Shown here: in pieces, positions 29,031-38,867 of the stretch
Layout of the letters: each line of letters begins with the position of its first letter
How positions within the stretch are numbered: the first letter of the stretch is position 1
Origin: Deltaproteobacteria bacterium
GTDB taxonomy: Bacteria > Myxococcota > Myxococcia > SLRQ01
Assembly (NCBI GenBank): GCA_007130885.1
Contig: SLRQ01000013.1
Coordinates: forward strand, 75,004 to 139,003
Direction: 5' to 3'
DNA length: 64,000 bases
Program-made: the position numbers and the translations under genes
The notes under the pieces: generated by a model
Told to the model about the DNA's origin: nothing
The model's database searches: none
What the model saw: the letters and a program-made list of their open reading frames with translations, nothing else

Positions 29031-30569
29031 CTAAGGTTCGGCCCGAGGCTGCACGGCCACGGGAACGGTAAAGCTGAAGGTGCTTCCCCGTCCTGGCTCG
29101 CTGTTCACCCAGATGCGGCCTCCGTGTGCCTCGACCAGAATCCGGCACAGGTAGAGACCCAGGCCGATGCCTTCCGTCTCTCTTTTTGCCCCGGCTCTGG
29201 AGAACTTCTTGAAGAGGCGAGGGATGTCGTCCGGGTCGATGCCGGGTCCCTTGTCCGCGATGGAGATAACGACTTCATCACCATGTCGCCGGGCAAGGAT
29301 GTTTACGATCGTTCCTGGAAATGAATACTTGAATGCATTGCTGAGCAGGTTCGAAAAAACTCTCTCCAGTCTCTCGGGGTCGGCGTGAACGAGGGGCAGG
29401 TCCCTCGGAAGATCGACGTTCAAACGCTCGGCCGCAGGCAAAGGCTCGGCTCTCTCCAAGATGTCGCTGATGTAGCTAGTGAGCTCAACCGACTCGAGGT
29501 CGAGAGCGAGCTGGCCTCCCTCCAGGCGGGCCACGTCGACGAGATCCTGAATCATTATGTTCATCCGCCTGGTGGCCTTCTGGATGGCATGGAGATTGGA
29601 GGCGAGCTCTCCGTTCAGCTTCGCTTGCTCGATCTCATCGGCCAAGAGGTGGGTGCGTCCGTCGATGACCGCCAGCGGTGCACGCAGATCATGCGAGATG
29701 GTGTGGGTGTATGTCTCCCTTTGCTCCTCTAGCTCTCGAAGCGGCGTAATATCCGTCACCGTGGATATCGCTCCCAAGATCTCGTCACCTGATTGCACGG
29801 GAGCCGCGCTGACGGCTAGCCACAGGGTATCGGCGGAGGGGAGCTTCAGGGTCATTAGTTTAGCGCGTATGGTCTCGCCCGCGAGCGCTCTCGGAGCCGG
29901 CAACTCGTCTGGCGGGATCCGCATGCCTTCGGGTGTCGTGAGGTTTGCCGTGGTCTCCTGCCGTGTACCCGTCAAAACGGAGATGGCGTCTCCAAGCAGC
30001 TCCCGTGAGGCCCGGTTCATACGAACTATCCGGCGGTTCTCATCGTAAACGATGAGGGCGTCGGGTACCGAAGCCAGGGTGGCCTCCATTTGAGCCAGTA
30101 GCTGCTCTCGTTCGCGGCTCAGCTTCTTGAGCTCCCTGTTCCTTGCCGCCAGATCTTCGCGCTCCGTAAGAAGCTGCGACGAGGAGCGCCGTGCCCGCAA
30201 TAGAACCTCTACTCTGGCGTGCAGCTCTACCTTTTCGATGGGAGAGATTATGATGTCGTCTATCCGCTTCCACAGGTGGCGCGTGGCAAACGTAATGTCG
30301 GGGCGGGTACTGACGAGCAAGAAAGGCAAGAATACAGGTAGCTCCGCCTTTTTTCGCTCCTCGACGTGTTTCCACAGCCGGTCGAGTGCCGGGCCGTCGA
30401 TGATGCACATATCGTACTCGTCCTCGAGCACGTTTTCCTCAACCGCCCGTAGCAAGCCCGATGTAGTTTTTGAGATCTTGGGAGCCGAGATCTCGTAACG
30501 GGCGGTTAGCGCTTCCTCGAGCAGGCGACGGTTTTCCTTGTGGTCGAGTAGAAGCATAATCCTATGCAT
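29031..30569 (-). CDS. histidine kinase with N-terminal receiver-like region and PAS
   Basis: N-terminal MLLLDHKENRRLLEEAL...DMCIID; PAS; HisKA SHDLRAPLAVIDG; HATPase NLLSNAFKYS, DKGPGID, GIGLGLYLCR. Confidence 0.92.
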   Translation of the reverse strand: MHRIMLLLDHKENRRLLEEALTARYEISAPKISKTTSGLLRAVEENVLEDEYDMCIIDGPALDRLWKHVEERKKAELPVFLPFLLVSTRPDITFATRHLWKRIDDIIISPIEKVELHARVEVLLRARRSSSQLLTEREDLAARNRELKKLSREREQLLAQMEATLASVPDALIVYDENRRIVRMNRASRELLGDAISVLTGTRQETTANLTTPEGMRIPPDELPAPRALAGETIRAKLMTLKLPSADTLWLAVSAAPVQSGDEILGAISTVTDITPLRELEEQRETYTHTISHDLRAPLAVIDGRTHLLADEIEQAKLNGELASNLHAIQKATRRMNIMIQDLVDVARLEGGQLALDLESVELTSYISDILERAEPLPAAERLNVDLPRDLPLVHADPERLERVFSNLLSNAFKYSFPGTIVNILARRHGDEVVISIADKGPGIDPDDIPRLFKKFSRAGAKRETEGIGLGLYLCRILVEAHGGRIWVNSEPGRGSTFSFTVPVAVQPRAEP

Positions 30570-30669
30570 GCTGTTCCTCGCCTAGCAGACTCTCGATGAG
30601 CCGCAAGAGCTCTTGCTTCGAGATCGGTTTGACCAGCGTGCCCCGTTCATGGCTTTCCTGGAGCGGCAT
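30562..30669 (-). pseudogene. C-terminal remnant of a response-regulator receiver domain
   Basis: 35-aa ORF MPLQESHERGTLVKPISKQELLRLIESLLGEEQHA read on the minus strand; KP motif plus terminal helix typical of a receiver C-terminus; overlaps both neighbours. Confidence 0.45.
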
Positions 30670-32149
30670 TCCCGGATATTTCTGGAACGCCTCGAAGCAT
30701 TCCACGAAGCTTGAGCAGGGGCTCGCCGACCTTTACGCCATACTCCGTAATGGTGAACTCCCGTAGAGTCTTGTCGAAATCACCGGTTCTCTTCTTGAGC
30801 ACGCCTATCGCCTTGCGGATTGCTCCGCCGACCTCCAAGTAGCGAAGAAATACGACGTTGTCGGAGAGGTAGCTGACTTTCGCGTCGGTGATTCGAAACT
30901 CTCCAGTGATGTGCTCAACCTCCGCGACGAGAATCATGGTGACACCCATGTTCTTCAAGTATCTGCCGATGGCGTGCAGATGGATATTGAGCTGTTCGCC
31001 GCGCAGTGAAATTCCGATGCCCGCGAGGCTGTCCAGCATTACGATCCGTGCGTTGCGCCTCTCAACCTCGTCACGCACGAGACTCGAGAACTCATCGGGA
31101 GTGTATCGTAGTGGCTCGACCTCCACGATGGCCAGATTCCCTTGCTCGATCATTGGTTCAACAGGAATGTTGATGCGTTTGGATCGGGTAAGGAAGCTCT
31201 CCTTGGTCTCGTCGAAGGCAAATACGACGGAGCGCTCCCCCCGTCCCGCGGCTTCCTTCATGAACTGGCTTCCGAAAGTGGTCTTACCTACCCCACTCGG
31301 ACCGCTGATGAGAGTTATGCTCCCGCGTTCGATGCCTCCATGCAGCATCTCGTCGATCGCCGGTACTCCTGACGACACTGTTTCAACGGGAAACTCGCGA
31401 CGGTGGGTCTGGGGCAGAAGTCTTGGAAAGACTTGCAGGCCTCGTTCGGTGATTCGCAAGGCATGGCGGCCTCTTTGGTAGCCGGATCCGCGGAGCTTCG
31501 AGACCGTGATGGTGCGAGCATCCGTCGAGTTGTCGAGGGTCGTGACGCCGTCAGCGAGAAACTGGAGGTCATCATCCGGCGCCACGGAGCTGCTCTCCGA
31601 TGTGAACACGACGGTGGAGCCTCGTTCCATCAGAAAGCGGAGGAAGGAGAGTACTTGCTTCCTGAACTGGAAAGGTTCGGTGGCGAGGTATCGAAACTGC
31701 GTCATGGAGTCCGCGAATACGCGAACGGGCTGGAGCGAATCTACCTTCTCTACTATCCGCTGGGTGGTCGGCTCGCGCTCCACTTCCTCGGGTGAGAATA
31801 TGTCGTACGCCCGCACCTCGGTGAAAAACTGGGATGTAGGGCTAAGATCCAGTATTTCCACACCATCCAGAGTGAACCCCAGGGAAGCCGCGTTCTCTCT
31901 GATGAGGTGCTCCGGCTCCGCCAGAGTGATCAGGAGCGAGGTCTCCCCCTTCATTGCTCCCGCCGATAGGAAGTGCAGCCCAAACACCGTCTTCCCGCTG
32001 CCCGGCCCTCCCCGTACAAGATGGGCGCGGCGCGGCAGCAGGCCTCCCTCGAGGATCTCGTCGTAACCGGGAATTCCGGAGGAAAGACGATCCTTCGGTT
32101 TGTCTTCCATCATGCCCCCCATCCCGGGCGGCGCAACGGAGATCACCAA
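30647..32149 (-). CDS. two-domain KaiC-like (RAD55 family) ATPase
   Basis: Two Walker A motifs (GGPGSGKT, SGPSGVGKT) each preceded by SSG(I/V)P..DE(I/M)L.GG. Start may be internal. Confidence 0.92.
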   Translation of the reverse strand: MVISVAPPGMGGMMEDKPKDRLSSGIPGYDEILEGGLLPRRAHLVRGGPGSGKTVFGLHFLSAGAMKGETSLLITLAEPEHLIRENAASLGFTLDGVEILDLSPTSQFFTEVRAYDIFSPEEVEREPTTQRIVEKVDSLQPVRVFADSMTQFRYLATEPFQFRKQVLSFLRFLMERGSTVVFTSESSSVAPDDDLQFLADGVTTLDNSTDARTITVSKLRGSGYQRGRHALRITERGLQVFPRLLPQTHRREFPVETVSSGVPAIDEMLHGGIERGSITLISGPSGVGKTTFGSQFMKEAAGRGERSVVFAFDETKESFLTRSKRINIPVEPMIEQGNLAIVEVEPLRYTPDEFSSLVRDEVERRNARIVMLDSLAGIGISLRGEQLNIHLHAIGRYLKNMGVTMILVAEVEHITGEFRITDAKVSYLSDNVVFLRYLEVGGAIRKAIGVLKKRTGDFDKTLREFTITEYGVKVGEPLLKLRGMLRGVPEISGNAAPGKP

Positions 32150-32382
32150 GTGTCACCGCCCGGAGCAATCAAGAAGCAAATGTAGGTAGCTGTCCGACCG
32201 GAGACAACCTCGACGGCCCCCTCCATTCGCCTCGCCTCCATTCGCCTGGCAACAGTTCCAGCACCGCCATCCAGCACCGCCATCCCTTGCCAGCTCATGC
32301 GTTATGTGATGTTGGACAGACAGAGGCTGCGACAATAAGAGCAGTTTCGTTTCGAGGCACACGACCAACTCTTCGGAGGCCC

Positions 32383-32811
32383 ATGATGGATCCAAATGTT
32401 CCACCTGAATCGCCGCCGCCACCGCCGCCCACAGTCGAGCCGCTTCAGTTGCCGGCGATGTTTCTACTGATAACAGCGGGGTTGGGCGCGCTGCTTCAGA
32501 TCGCCTTGCTGCTCATGTCGGTTCTTGGGATCGGCCTCGCCGCCATGGAAGGAGAGCTGGCCCAGATCGAGGCTCTCATAGGCGGAGGCTTCAACATCTT
32601 TGGGATAATAATCGCTCTCGCGGTTGCGGGAGTGATAGCCTTCGGCGCGCTCAAGATGAAGAGCGGCGAGAGCTGGACCTGGGGCCTGGCGGCCTCCATT
32701 CTCGCGATGATCCCGTGCGTTTCGCCGTGCTGCTTTCTCGGTCTGCCCATCGGGATATGGGCGATCGTCATTTTGAACAAGCCCGAGGTGAAGGCGGCCT
32801 TCCCCAAGTAG
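32383..32811 (+). CDS. small membrane protein, Pro-rich N-terminus
   Basis: MMDPNVPPESPPPPPPTVEPLQLPAMFLLITAGLGALLQ; start internal to listed ORF 31954..32811. Confidence 0.65.
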   Translation: MMDPNVPPESPPPPPPTVEPLQLPAMFLLITAGLGALLQIALLLMSVLGIGLAAMEGELAQIEALIGGGFNIFGIIIALAVAGVIAFGALKMKSGESWTWGLAASILAMIPCVSPCCFLGLPIGIWAIVILNKPEVKAAFPK

Positions 32812-32812
32812 C

Positions 32813-33391
32813 CTACTTGTCGCGCTGGACCTCTTCGGCGAAATCGTTGATCCAGAAGACGTCGTCCGCCCGGGCCTGCAGCTCGGTCGAGACGCCGTCC
32901 GTGAACACGGCCAGCTCGATTCTCTTTCCCTGCTCCGACAAGAACTCGACCATGTCGAGAAGATCGCCGTCTCCCGATGAGAGGAGCAAGGTGTCGTATT
33001 TCTCGCGGTGTATGAGGGACAGCGTGGCTATTCCGACGTCGATGCCTTTTTGCTGCTCGTTGATTATGGAGTGCGTGGGATCGTTCGGGCAGCGGAGCCC
33101 CACTTTGGCATGGCACTGCTCGCAGTAAGCGCGGTCGGCCCCTACCTGCTTGAGACCATAGAGCTTCGTTATGATCTGCGGGCCCCGCGGCGGCGCGGAC
33201 CGAAGCCAGGTGTGAAAGCTGTCTTGAGCGTCGGTGGAGGGGTTGCGGGAGGAGTTGAGATAGTAGGCTCTCCAGACGGGCTCTTGCTCTTCCAGCTTGT
33301 TGCGAAGCTTGAGGTAGTCGAAGTGGTAGCCCGGCGCAACGCAGCGCTGGGCGTTGAATAGGTATCCGGCGTCTATCAGCCAAAGTCGCAT
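32813..33391 (-). CDS. NYN domain (LabA/PIN-like) protein
   Basis: MRLWLIDAGYLFNAQR...QKGIDVGIATLSLIHREKYDTLLLSSGDGDLLDMVEFLSEQGKRIELAVF; embedded CEQC...LRC. Confidence 0.85.
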   Translation of the reverse strand: MRLWLIDAGYLFNAQRCVAPGYHFDYLKLRNKLEEQEPVWRAYYLNSSRNPSTDAQDSFHTWLRSAPPRGPQIITKLYGLKQVGADRAYCEQCHAKVGLRCPNDPTHSIINEQQKGIDVGIATLSLIHREKYDTLLLSSGDGDLLDMVEFLSEQGKRIELAVFTDGVSTELQARADDVFWINDFAEEVQRDK

Positions 33392-33407
33392 TATAAAAAA
33401 CTCCTTT

Positions 33408-34256
33408 TCATTTGTTACCGTCCGCGGTGCCTAGGACCTCGTACAGCTCGGGCCGCCGGTCGCGGAAAAAACCGAACGCGGCCCTGGTGCGCCGCGAATG
33501 AGCAAGGTCGAGTTCGGCAGTCGCGATGCCTTCCTCATGGGCGTCAAGCTCGGCCAGCTTCTCGCCCATGGCATCGCATATGAACGAGTGACCGTAGAAC
33601 GACTGTCGAGTTTCCTCGCCTACTCTGTTGGCGGCGATTACCGGCGCTGCATTGCAGACGGCGTGACCGATCATCGCCCGTTGCCACGGATCCTTGGTAT
33701 CGCGGTGCGGATCATCGGGCTCGGAGCCGATGGCGGTCGGGTAGAAGAGCACGTCCGCTCCCATCAGCACCATGGCCCGGGCCGCCTCCGGGAACCATTG
33801 ATCCCAGCAGATGCCTACTCCAATCGTTCCCCACTTGGTCGGCCACACCTTGAAGCCGGTGTTGCCCGGGCGGAAGTAGTACTTCTCTTCGTAGCCGGGC
33901 CCGTCGGGTATGTGGCTTTTTCGATACACACCCAAAACGGCACCGGACTCGGAGATCATCGCCACGCTGTTGTAGTAAGCGGGTCCGGAGCGCTCGAAGA
34001 AAGAGACCGGGACGGCGACCTGAAGCTCCTTGGCAAGGGCGGAGATCCGCGAAATGGTCGGATGCCCTTCCAGGGGATTAGCAAGCTCGAATCTCTCCTC
34101 CAGCTCGAGCGTCGGAAAGTAGGGCCCCTCGAAAAGCTCCGGCGGAAGGACCACATTCGCCCCCGCCCGCGCCGCTTCGCGAATGCCGGCCTCGACTTTG
34201 GCCACGTTCTGTTCACGGTCCTCGCCAAAGGAGCACTGAAGTGCCGCGACGTTCAT
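33408..34256 (-). CDS. aguB: N-carbamoylputrescine amidase
   Basis: Nitrilase fold: PPELFEGPYF, YRKSHIPDGPGYEEKYYFRPGNTGF, GVGICWDQWFPEAAR; adjacent to aguA. Alternative start 34292. Confidence 0.92.
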   Translation of the reverse strand: MNVAALQCSFGEDREQNVAKVEAGIREAARAGANVVLPPELFEGPYFPTLELEERFELANPLEGHPTISRISALAKELQVAVPVSFFERSGPAYYNSVAMISESGAVLGVYRKSHIPDGPGYEEKYYFRPGNTGFKVWPTKWGTIGVGICWDQWFPEAARAMVLMGADVLFYPTAIGSEPDDPHRDTKDPWQRAMIGHAVCNAAPVIAANRVGEETRQSFYGHSFICDAMGEKLAELDAHEEGIATAELDLAHSRRTRAAFGFFRDRRPELYEVLGTADGNK

Positions 34257-34288
34257 CAACATTTCTTTGAAAACCCCAAGCCGATTGT

Positions 34289-35350
34289 TCAAATAGTTTT
34301 ATTGGAACTCGTTCGAGGCGAAGGCTGATGTTGCGTAATGCAGTGAAGGGAGCCTCCGCCGCCTAGAAGCGCCTTGCTTTCGATACCCACCACGCGCCGG
34401 TTTGAAAAGCAAGCGCTGAGTGCTTTCAAGGCGTGCTGGTCGGTGGCTTTTCCGAACACCGGTACCGCGACGGTTCCGTTGGCCACGTAGTAGTTCAAGT
34501 AGCTGGCGGGCAACGGTCTGCCTTCGGAGTCAAGCACCGCGCCGGGAGACGGAAGCTCCACTATCTCCAGCCGGCGTCCCGAGGCATCGACCGCTTGCTC
34601 GAGCCGGCGTCGGTTGGCCTCCAGGACGCCCCGGTTGGGATCGCCGATCGACGGCACCGCGCAGGCTACCTTTCCAGGCGCCACGAATCGGGCGAGATTG
34701 TCTATGTGGCCGTCGGTGTGATCATTGGCGAGGCCCTCGTCCAGCCAAACTACCTTTGATACGCCCAGAGCTTCTCGAAGAACTACCTCGACCTGCTCTT
34801 CGTCGAACCCCGGGTTGCGGTTCTCGTTGAGAAGACACTGCCTGGTCGTAAGGCAGGTGCCTTCCCCGTCGACCTCCAACGCTCCACCTTCGGCAATCAG
34901 TTCGTACTGTCTCGAAGGTACGCCCGCCATATCCGCCACGCGGCCCCCGAGCGCTTCGTCGCCTTCGAGGATGTACTTGCCTCCCCAGCCGTTGAACCGG
35001 AACCGAGCCGCGGCGATCCGGCCCGATGCATCCTCCACGAAAATGGGTCCGGTGTCCCGAAGCCATATGTCTCCGAACGGGCATCGATGAAGAGTGAGAC
35101 CGGACAGCCCTTCCAGCGCTTCGCGGGCTTCCAGCTCACCATGCTCGTCCAGGACCAGGATTTCGAGATGTTCACCCCCGCTGGTGCCCGAAACCGGATC
35201 CGGATCGGCTATGGTGAGGCAAAGCTCCACGAAGGCGCGGCGCGCTTCGGCAAGGTCGGCGCCCCACAGATCCCGGTGGCTCGGCCAGGCCAGCCAGCAC
35301 GCGTCGTGCGGGCTCCACTCCGCCGGCTGGCTGTGAGAAAGGTTCGCCAT
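34289..35350 (-). CDS. aguA: agmatine deiminase
   Basis: PAEWSPHDACWLAWPSH, DIWLRDTGPIFV, NDHTDGHIDNLARFV. Confidence 0.94.
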   Translation of the reverse strand: MANLSHSQPAEWSPHDACWLAWPSHRDLWGADLAEARRAFVELCLTIADPDPVSGTSGGEHLEILVLDEHGELEAREALEGLSGLTLHRCPFGDIWLRDTGPIFVEDASGRIAAARFRFNGWGGKYILEGDEALGGRVADMAGVPSRQYELIAEGGALEVDGEGTCLTTRQCLLNENRNPGFDEEQVEVVLREALGVSKVVWLDEGLANDHTDGHIDNLARFVAPGKVACAVPSIGDPNRGVLEANRRRLEQAVDASGRRLEIVELPSPGAVLDSEGRPLPASYLNYYVANGTVAVPVFGKATDQHALKALSACFSNRRVVGIESKALLGGGGSLHCITQHQPSPRTSSNKTI

Positions 35351-35722
35351 GGGCTAGTGCAATAGCACCCCGGCCCATGCTTTCACCAGCCGAAGGGCCG
35401 CGCTCCGAATCATCGGGTGTCCACCGCTCTTCCGCCTGCCGCTCTTAACCGGGCGCCGCTTCCACCCGCTCGCAGGCCCCGCACGCGCTCGCCCTCGACA
35501 ATGCAGTTCCACTTTATAGGCAAAATCGCTGGACGCCTGAAGAAGCAAATCTCTCGAGTCCGATCGATCCCTTACGCGATCGTCGAAGAAATCGACCCGA
35601 CGATCAGGGCCGCGCTAGAGCTATCGACTGTTGTAGGTTTTCAAGACCTCGGCCGATGATACAGTGCCCCACCCAGGTCGCCGCCGTGGCGACAAAACCA
35701 TCACGACAGCAGGAGATGAAAC

Positions 35723-37042
35723 ATGAGCAGCACCGGCCGCACCGATGCCATTGCCGCTTGCCGGGATTTGTTGTCTTACCTGCAGGCCTGCCCCACGCCG
35801 TTCCACTGCGTGGAAGAGAGCTGCCGCCTTCTGGAGGAGGGTGGCTTCAGCCGCCTGAACGAGCGGGAGCAGTGGCGTCTGGAGCCCGGCAAGGCTTACT
35901 ACACGGTGCGGGGAGGCGGCTCGCTGCTTGCTTTTCGTTTGGGGCTTCGGCCGCCGGCGGAGGCGGGGTTCAACATTGTCGGCGCTCATACCGACTCACC
36001 GGGCTTGAGGCTCAAGCCGAATTTGGCCAAGACCGGCGGTCCGTACCTGTTGCTGGACGTGGAGGTCTACGGCGGCCCCATACTCGCCACATGGACGGAC
36101 CGCGACCTCGGCCTCGCTGGAAGGCTGCTCGTCGAGGAAGATGCCGGGGGCCTGGAGGCCCGGCTGGTCCGCATCGATCTGCCTTTGTGTCGTACATCGA
36201 ACCTTGCCATCCATCTCGACAGGGAGGTCAACGAGCGCGGGCTCACAGTCGATCGTCACGTCGCGCTGCCCCCGGCGGTCGCGGAGTGGAGCGGCGGCGA
36301 GGATCCGTCACGGGTGGTTTTGAACGTCGTGGCGGAAGCGGCCGGAGTGGAGCGAGAGAGGGTTCGAGGTCACGATCTTTGCTTGTTCGACCTTCAGCCT
36401 CCGGCGATAGGTGGAATCAATGGGGAGATGATCTTTGCCGCCCGTTTGGATGACTTGGCCATGTGCCACTCGGCTTTGACGGCGCTGCTGCGTACAGGTG
36501 AGCCGGGAGATTCAACGGCGGTGGTGGCGCTGTTCGATCACGAGGAGATTGGAAGCACCACCTCCAGAGGCGCGGCCGGATCCATGCTCCGTGATGTGCT
36601 CGCTCGGCTGGTCGAGGCGCACCCGGGCGGCGGCGGGCTGCCCACGGCCATGGCGGGCAGCATGCTCGTGAGTGCCGACATGGCGCATGCCGTGCATCCG
36701 AACCGTCCCGATAAACACGACGGCAGTCACCTGCCGCTCCTCAATGGAGGTCCGGTGATCAAGACCAACGCCAATCAGCGCTATGCCACTGACGGAGAGA
36801 CCGCCGCGCTCTTCAGGAACTTGTGTAGAGAGGCGAGTGTTCCAGTACAGGAGTTCGCCATGAGGGCGGATCTGCGCTGCGGAAGCTCGATCGGGCCCGC
36901 CGCGGCGGCGTCGCTCGGGGTTCGGACCGTGGATATCGGAAACCCCATCCTCTCCATGCACTCCATAAGGGAGGTTGCCGGAAGCAAGGATCCCGAAGCG
37001 CTGAACCGAGTGCTGGAGCTGTTCCTCGCGGGTTGCGGATAG
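35723..37042 (+). CDS. M18 family aminopeptidase
   Basis: [47 protein letters not shown]. Confidence 0.95.
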   Translation: MSSTGRTDAIAACRDLLSYLQACPTPFHCVEESCRLLEEGGFSRLNEREQWRLEPGKAYYTVRGGGSLLAFRLGLRPPAEAGFNIVGAHTDSPGLRLKPNLAKTGGPYLLLDVEVYGGPILATWTDRDLGLAGRLLVEEDAGGLEARLVRIDLPLCRTSNLAIHLDREVNERGLTVDRHVALPPAVAEWSGGEDPSRVVLNVVAEAAGVERERVRGHDLCLFDLQPPAIGGINGEMIFAARLDDLAMCHSALTALLRTGEPGDSTAVVALFDHEEIGSTTSRGAAGSMLRDVLARLVEAHPGGGGLPTAMAGSMLVSADMAHAVHPNRPDKHDGSHLPLLNGGPVIKTNANQRYATDGETAALFRNLCREASVPVQEFAMRADLRCGSSIGPAAAASLGVRTVDIGNPILSMHSIREVAGSKDPEALNRVLELFLAGCG

Positions 37043-37119
37043 GCGCCGGGAGGGGTACTTTTACGGTATCCGACCGGGTGGACCCGTGTTATTTCGGGCC
37101 GCCACGAGAAGGAGCGCCA

Positions 37120-37509
37120 ATGCTACGCAACGTTTTTTACAGCAAGATTCACCGTGCCGTCGTAACAGACGCGAACCTGCACTACGAGGGAAGCATCACC
37201 CTCGACGCGGACCTCATGGAGGCCGCCGACATCCTGGAGAACGAGCAGGTCCACGTCTGGAACATAACCCGCGGCACCCGCGTGATCACCTACGCTCTCC
37301 GCGGAGATGCCGGCTCCGGCGTCGTCTGCATCAACGGCGCCGCGGCTCACGGTAACGAGCCGGGCGACCTCGTCATCATAGCGACATTCGCGCAGATGAG
37401 CCGCGAGGAGGCCCAGCGGTTCATCCCGAAGGTAATACGTGTCGACGATGACAACCGCATCATCGGCGACGCACCCGAGGTGCCCGGTCCCCGCCGCCTA
37501 GCCGGCTGA
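37120..37509 (+). CDS. panD: aspartate 1-decarboxylase
   Basis: [29 protein letters not shown] with GS cleavage site; [27 protein letters not shown]. Confidence 0.97.
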   Translation: MLRNVFYSKIHRAVVTDANLHYEGSITLDADLMEAADILENEQVHVWNITRGTRVITYALRGDAGSGVVCINGAAAHGNEPGDLVIIATFAQMSREEAQRFIPKVIRVDDDNRIIGDAPEVPGPRRLAG

Positions 37510-38619
37510 AAGGCACGGCCCCACCAATCGGGGGTGTCGCGAAGCCGGCAAACGGCGCCTCGGCGCCGGCGCGGACGGCCTCATTTCGCCTAACGCTCGA
37601 AGAAAGTTCAGGCCCAGCACCTTGCGGATAGCCTCCTCGTCCAGCCCACGATCGGCAAGGGACTGGGTCAGGGGCGCATAGCCTGCGCCCGACCGAAGAT
37701 CCTTTGGCGGCACGATGAAGCCGTCGTAGTCGCTGCCTATGCCTACCGCGTCCCGGCCCGCGACCTTTATGGCGTGGAGGATGTGCTCGGCCACCATGCC
37801 GGAGTCCCCGGGCCCGCCCGGCCGGCGAAGGAAGCCCCGGTGGAACATGATCCCGACGACCCCGCCGGTCTCGGCCACCGCGCGAAGCTGGGCATCGCAG
37901 AGGTTGCGCCAGTGGCTTTTCACGCCACGTACGCCGGTGTGGGTGACCAGTAGCGGAAGGCGGCGGTTGTGGACGACGAACGCTTCCCAGAAGCCGTCCG
38001 GATGGATGTGCGCCAGATCCACGAAGACCCGTGCTTCGTCCAGCATTTCGATGAGGCCAGCTCCATGATCCGTGAGGTGGCGGGATGCGCCGATTGGGCT
38101 GGAGGTCCCGCCGATCCTCGAGTCCGTCAGATGAACCAGCGTTACCCTGGTTATGGCCGGGTCGGGAAGGCGACCTTCCCGAGCATCGGCGTCCAGAGCG
38201 TTGCCCCCCTGTATGGCCGGCATTGCCGCTTGCCGGCCTCGTGCTCTCGCGGCTTTGTAGCCATCGAGGCTGGAGACCTCGTCCACCTCGTCGCTGGATG
38301 CCAGGCTCGATCGCAATCGGGCGATGTTGGCCGCAAGGGCGCGCCGCCGCCCTTCTTCGCCGCGAAGAGGGTTGGTCGAGATCGACCACATCGCGCCGGT
38401 CAGCCCGGCTTCCTTCATTCGAGGCAGGTCCAGGTGGCCGAAGAGGTATCCTCCGAATCTCGAGGGCTGGTGGCGCCTCGAAGGGTCGTAGCGAAACAGT
38501 CGCATCGGTATGAACGTATCGACATGCATGTCGATAACGTCCGCGTCCTGAACCAACGCCTCGGCCCACCTGGAGGGCCGCCTATCGTCATTGCCGCCGC
38601 GTGAGCGCACCATGAGCAC
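37498..38619 (-). CDS. M19 membrane dipeptidase family protein
   Basis: [45 protein letters not shown]. Confidence 0.92.
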   Translation of the reverse strand: MLMVRSRGGNDDRRPSRWAEALVQDADVIDMHVDTFIPMRLFRYDPSRRHQPSRFGGYLFGHLDLPRMKEAGLTGAMWSISTNPLRGEEGRRRALAANIARLRSSLASSDEVDEVSSLDGYKAARARGRQAAMPAIQGGNALDADAREGRLPDPAITRVTLVHLTDSRIGGTSSPIGASRHLTDHGAGLIEMLDEARVFVDLAHIHPDGFWEAFVVHNRRLPLLVTHTGVRGVKSHWRNLCDAQLRAVAETGGVVGIMFHRGFLRRPGGPGDSGMVAEHILHAIKVAGRDAVGIGSDYDGFIVPPKDLRSGAGYAPLTQSLADRGLDEEAIRKVLGLNFLRALGEMRPSAPAPRRRLPASRHPRLVGPCLSAG

Positions 38620-38764
38620 TTAAGCATCCTTGTCCTCTTGGTGTCCTCTTGGTGCCGCATGTCGCCTCGACTGCAAATCGCAGGTTCCAAATTCGCGGTC
38701 TTTTTTCGAAGAGACGAGAGGCTATACCGATACATAGAATCGATAAACGATAGCCTCAACAGTA

Positions 38765-38821
38765 AGTTTCGGTTTCTTCGCATCCCTGTATCGGTCTTGG
38801 CCATCGCATCTCGGCAATCGG
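38765..38821 (-). repeat. dispersed repeat element, copy 1
   Basis: Reverse complement matches 43070..43126 at 53/57 positions (hand count). Confidence 0.8.
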
Positions 38822-38867
38822 ATCTGGGGAGTGTCACGGGCTTGCGCTTGCGGTAGGGTGAGCGGCC

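Noticed and set aside
29031-33391. Bona fide Kai circadian clock
   Set aside because: No kaiA or kaiB; KaiC-like RAD55 ATPases are widespread in non-clock bacteria. Kept only as a signalling-neighbourhood observation.
35354-35722. Possible small gene in the aguA/aminopeptidase gap (35417..35659)
   Set aside because: 80-aa frame with no SD or family resemblance; left as intergenic.
38638-38856. 72-aa ORF MVSSWCRMSPRLQ...
   Set aside because: Lies within the dispersed repeat element and is not plausible as protein.
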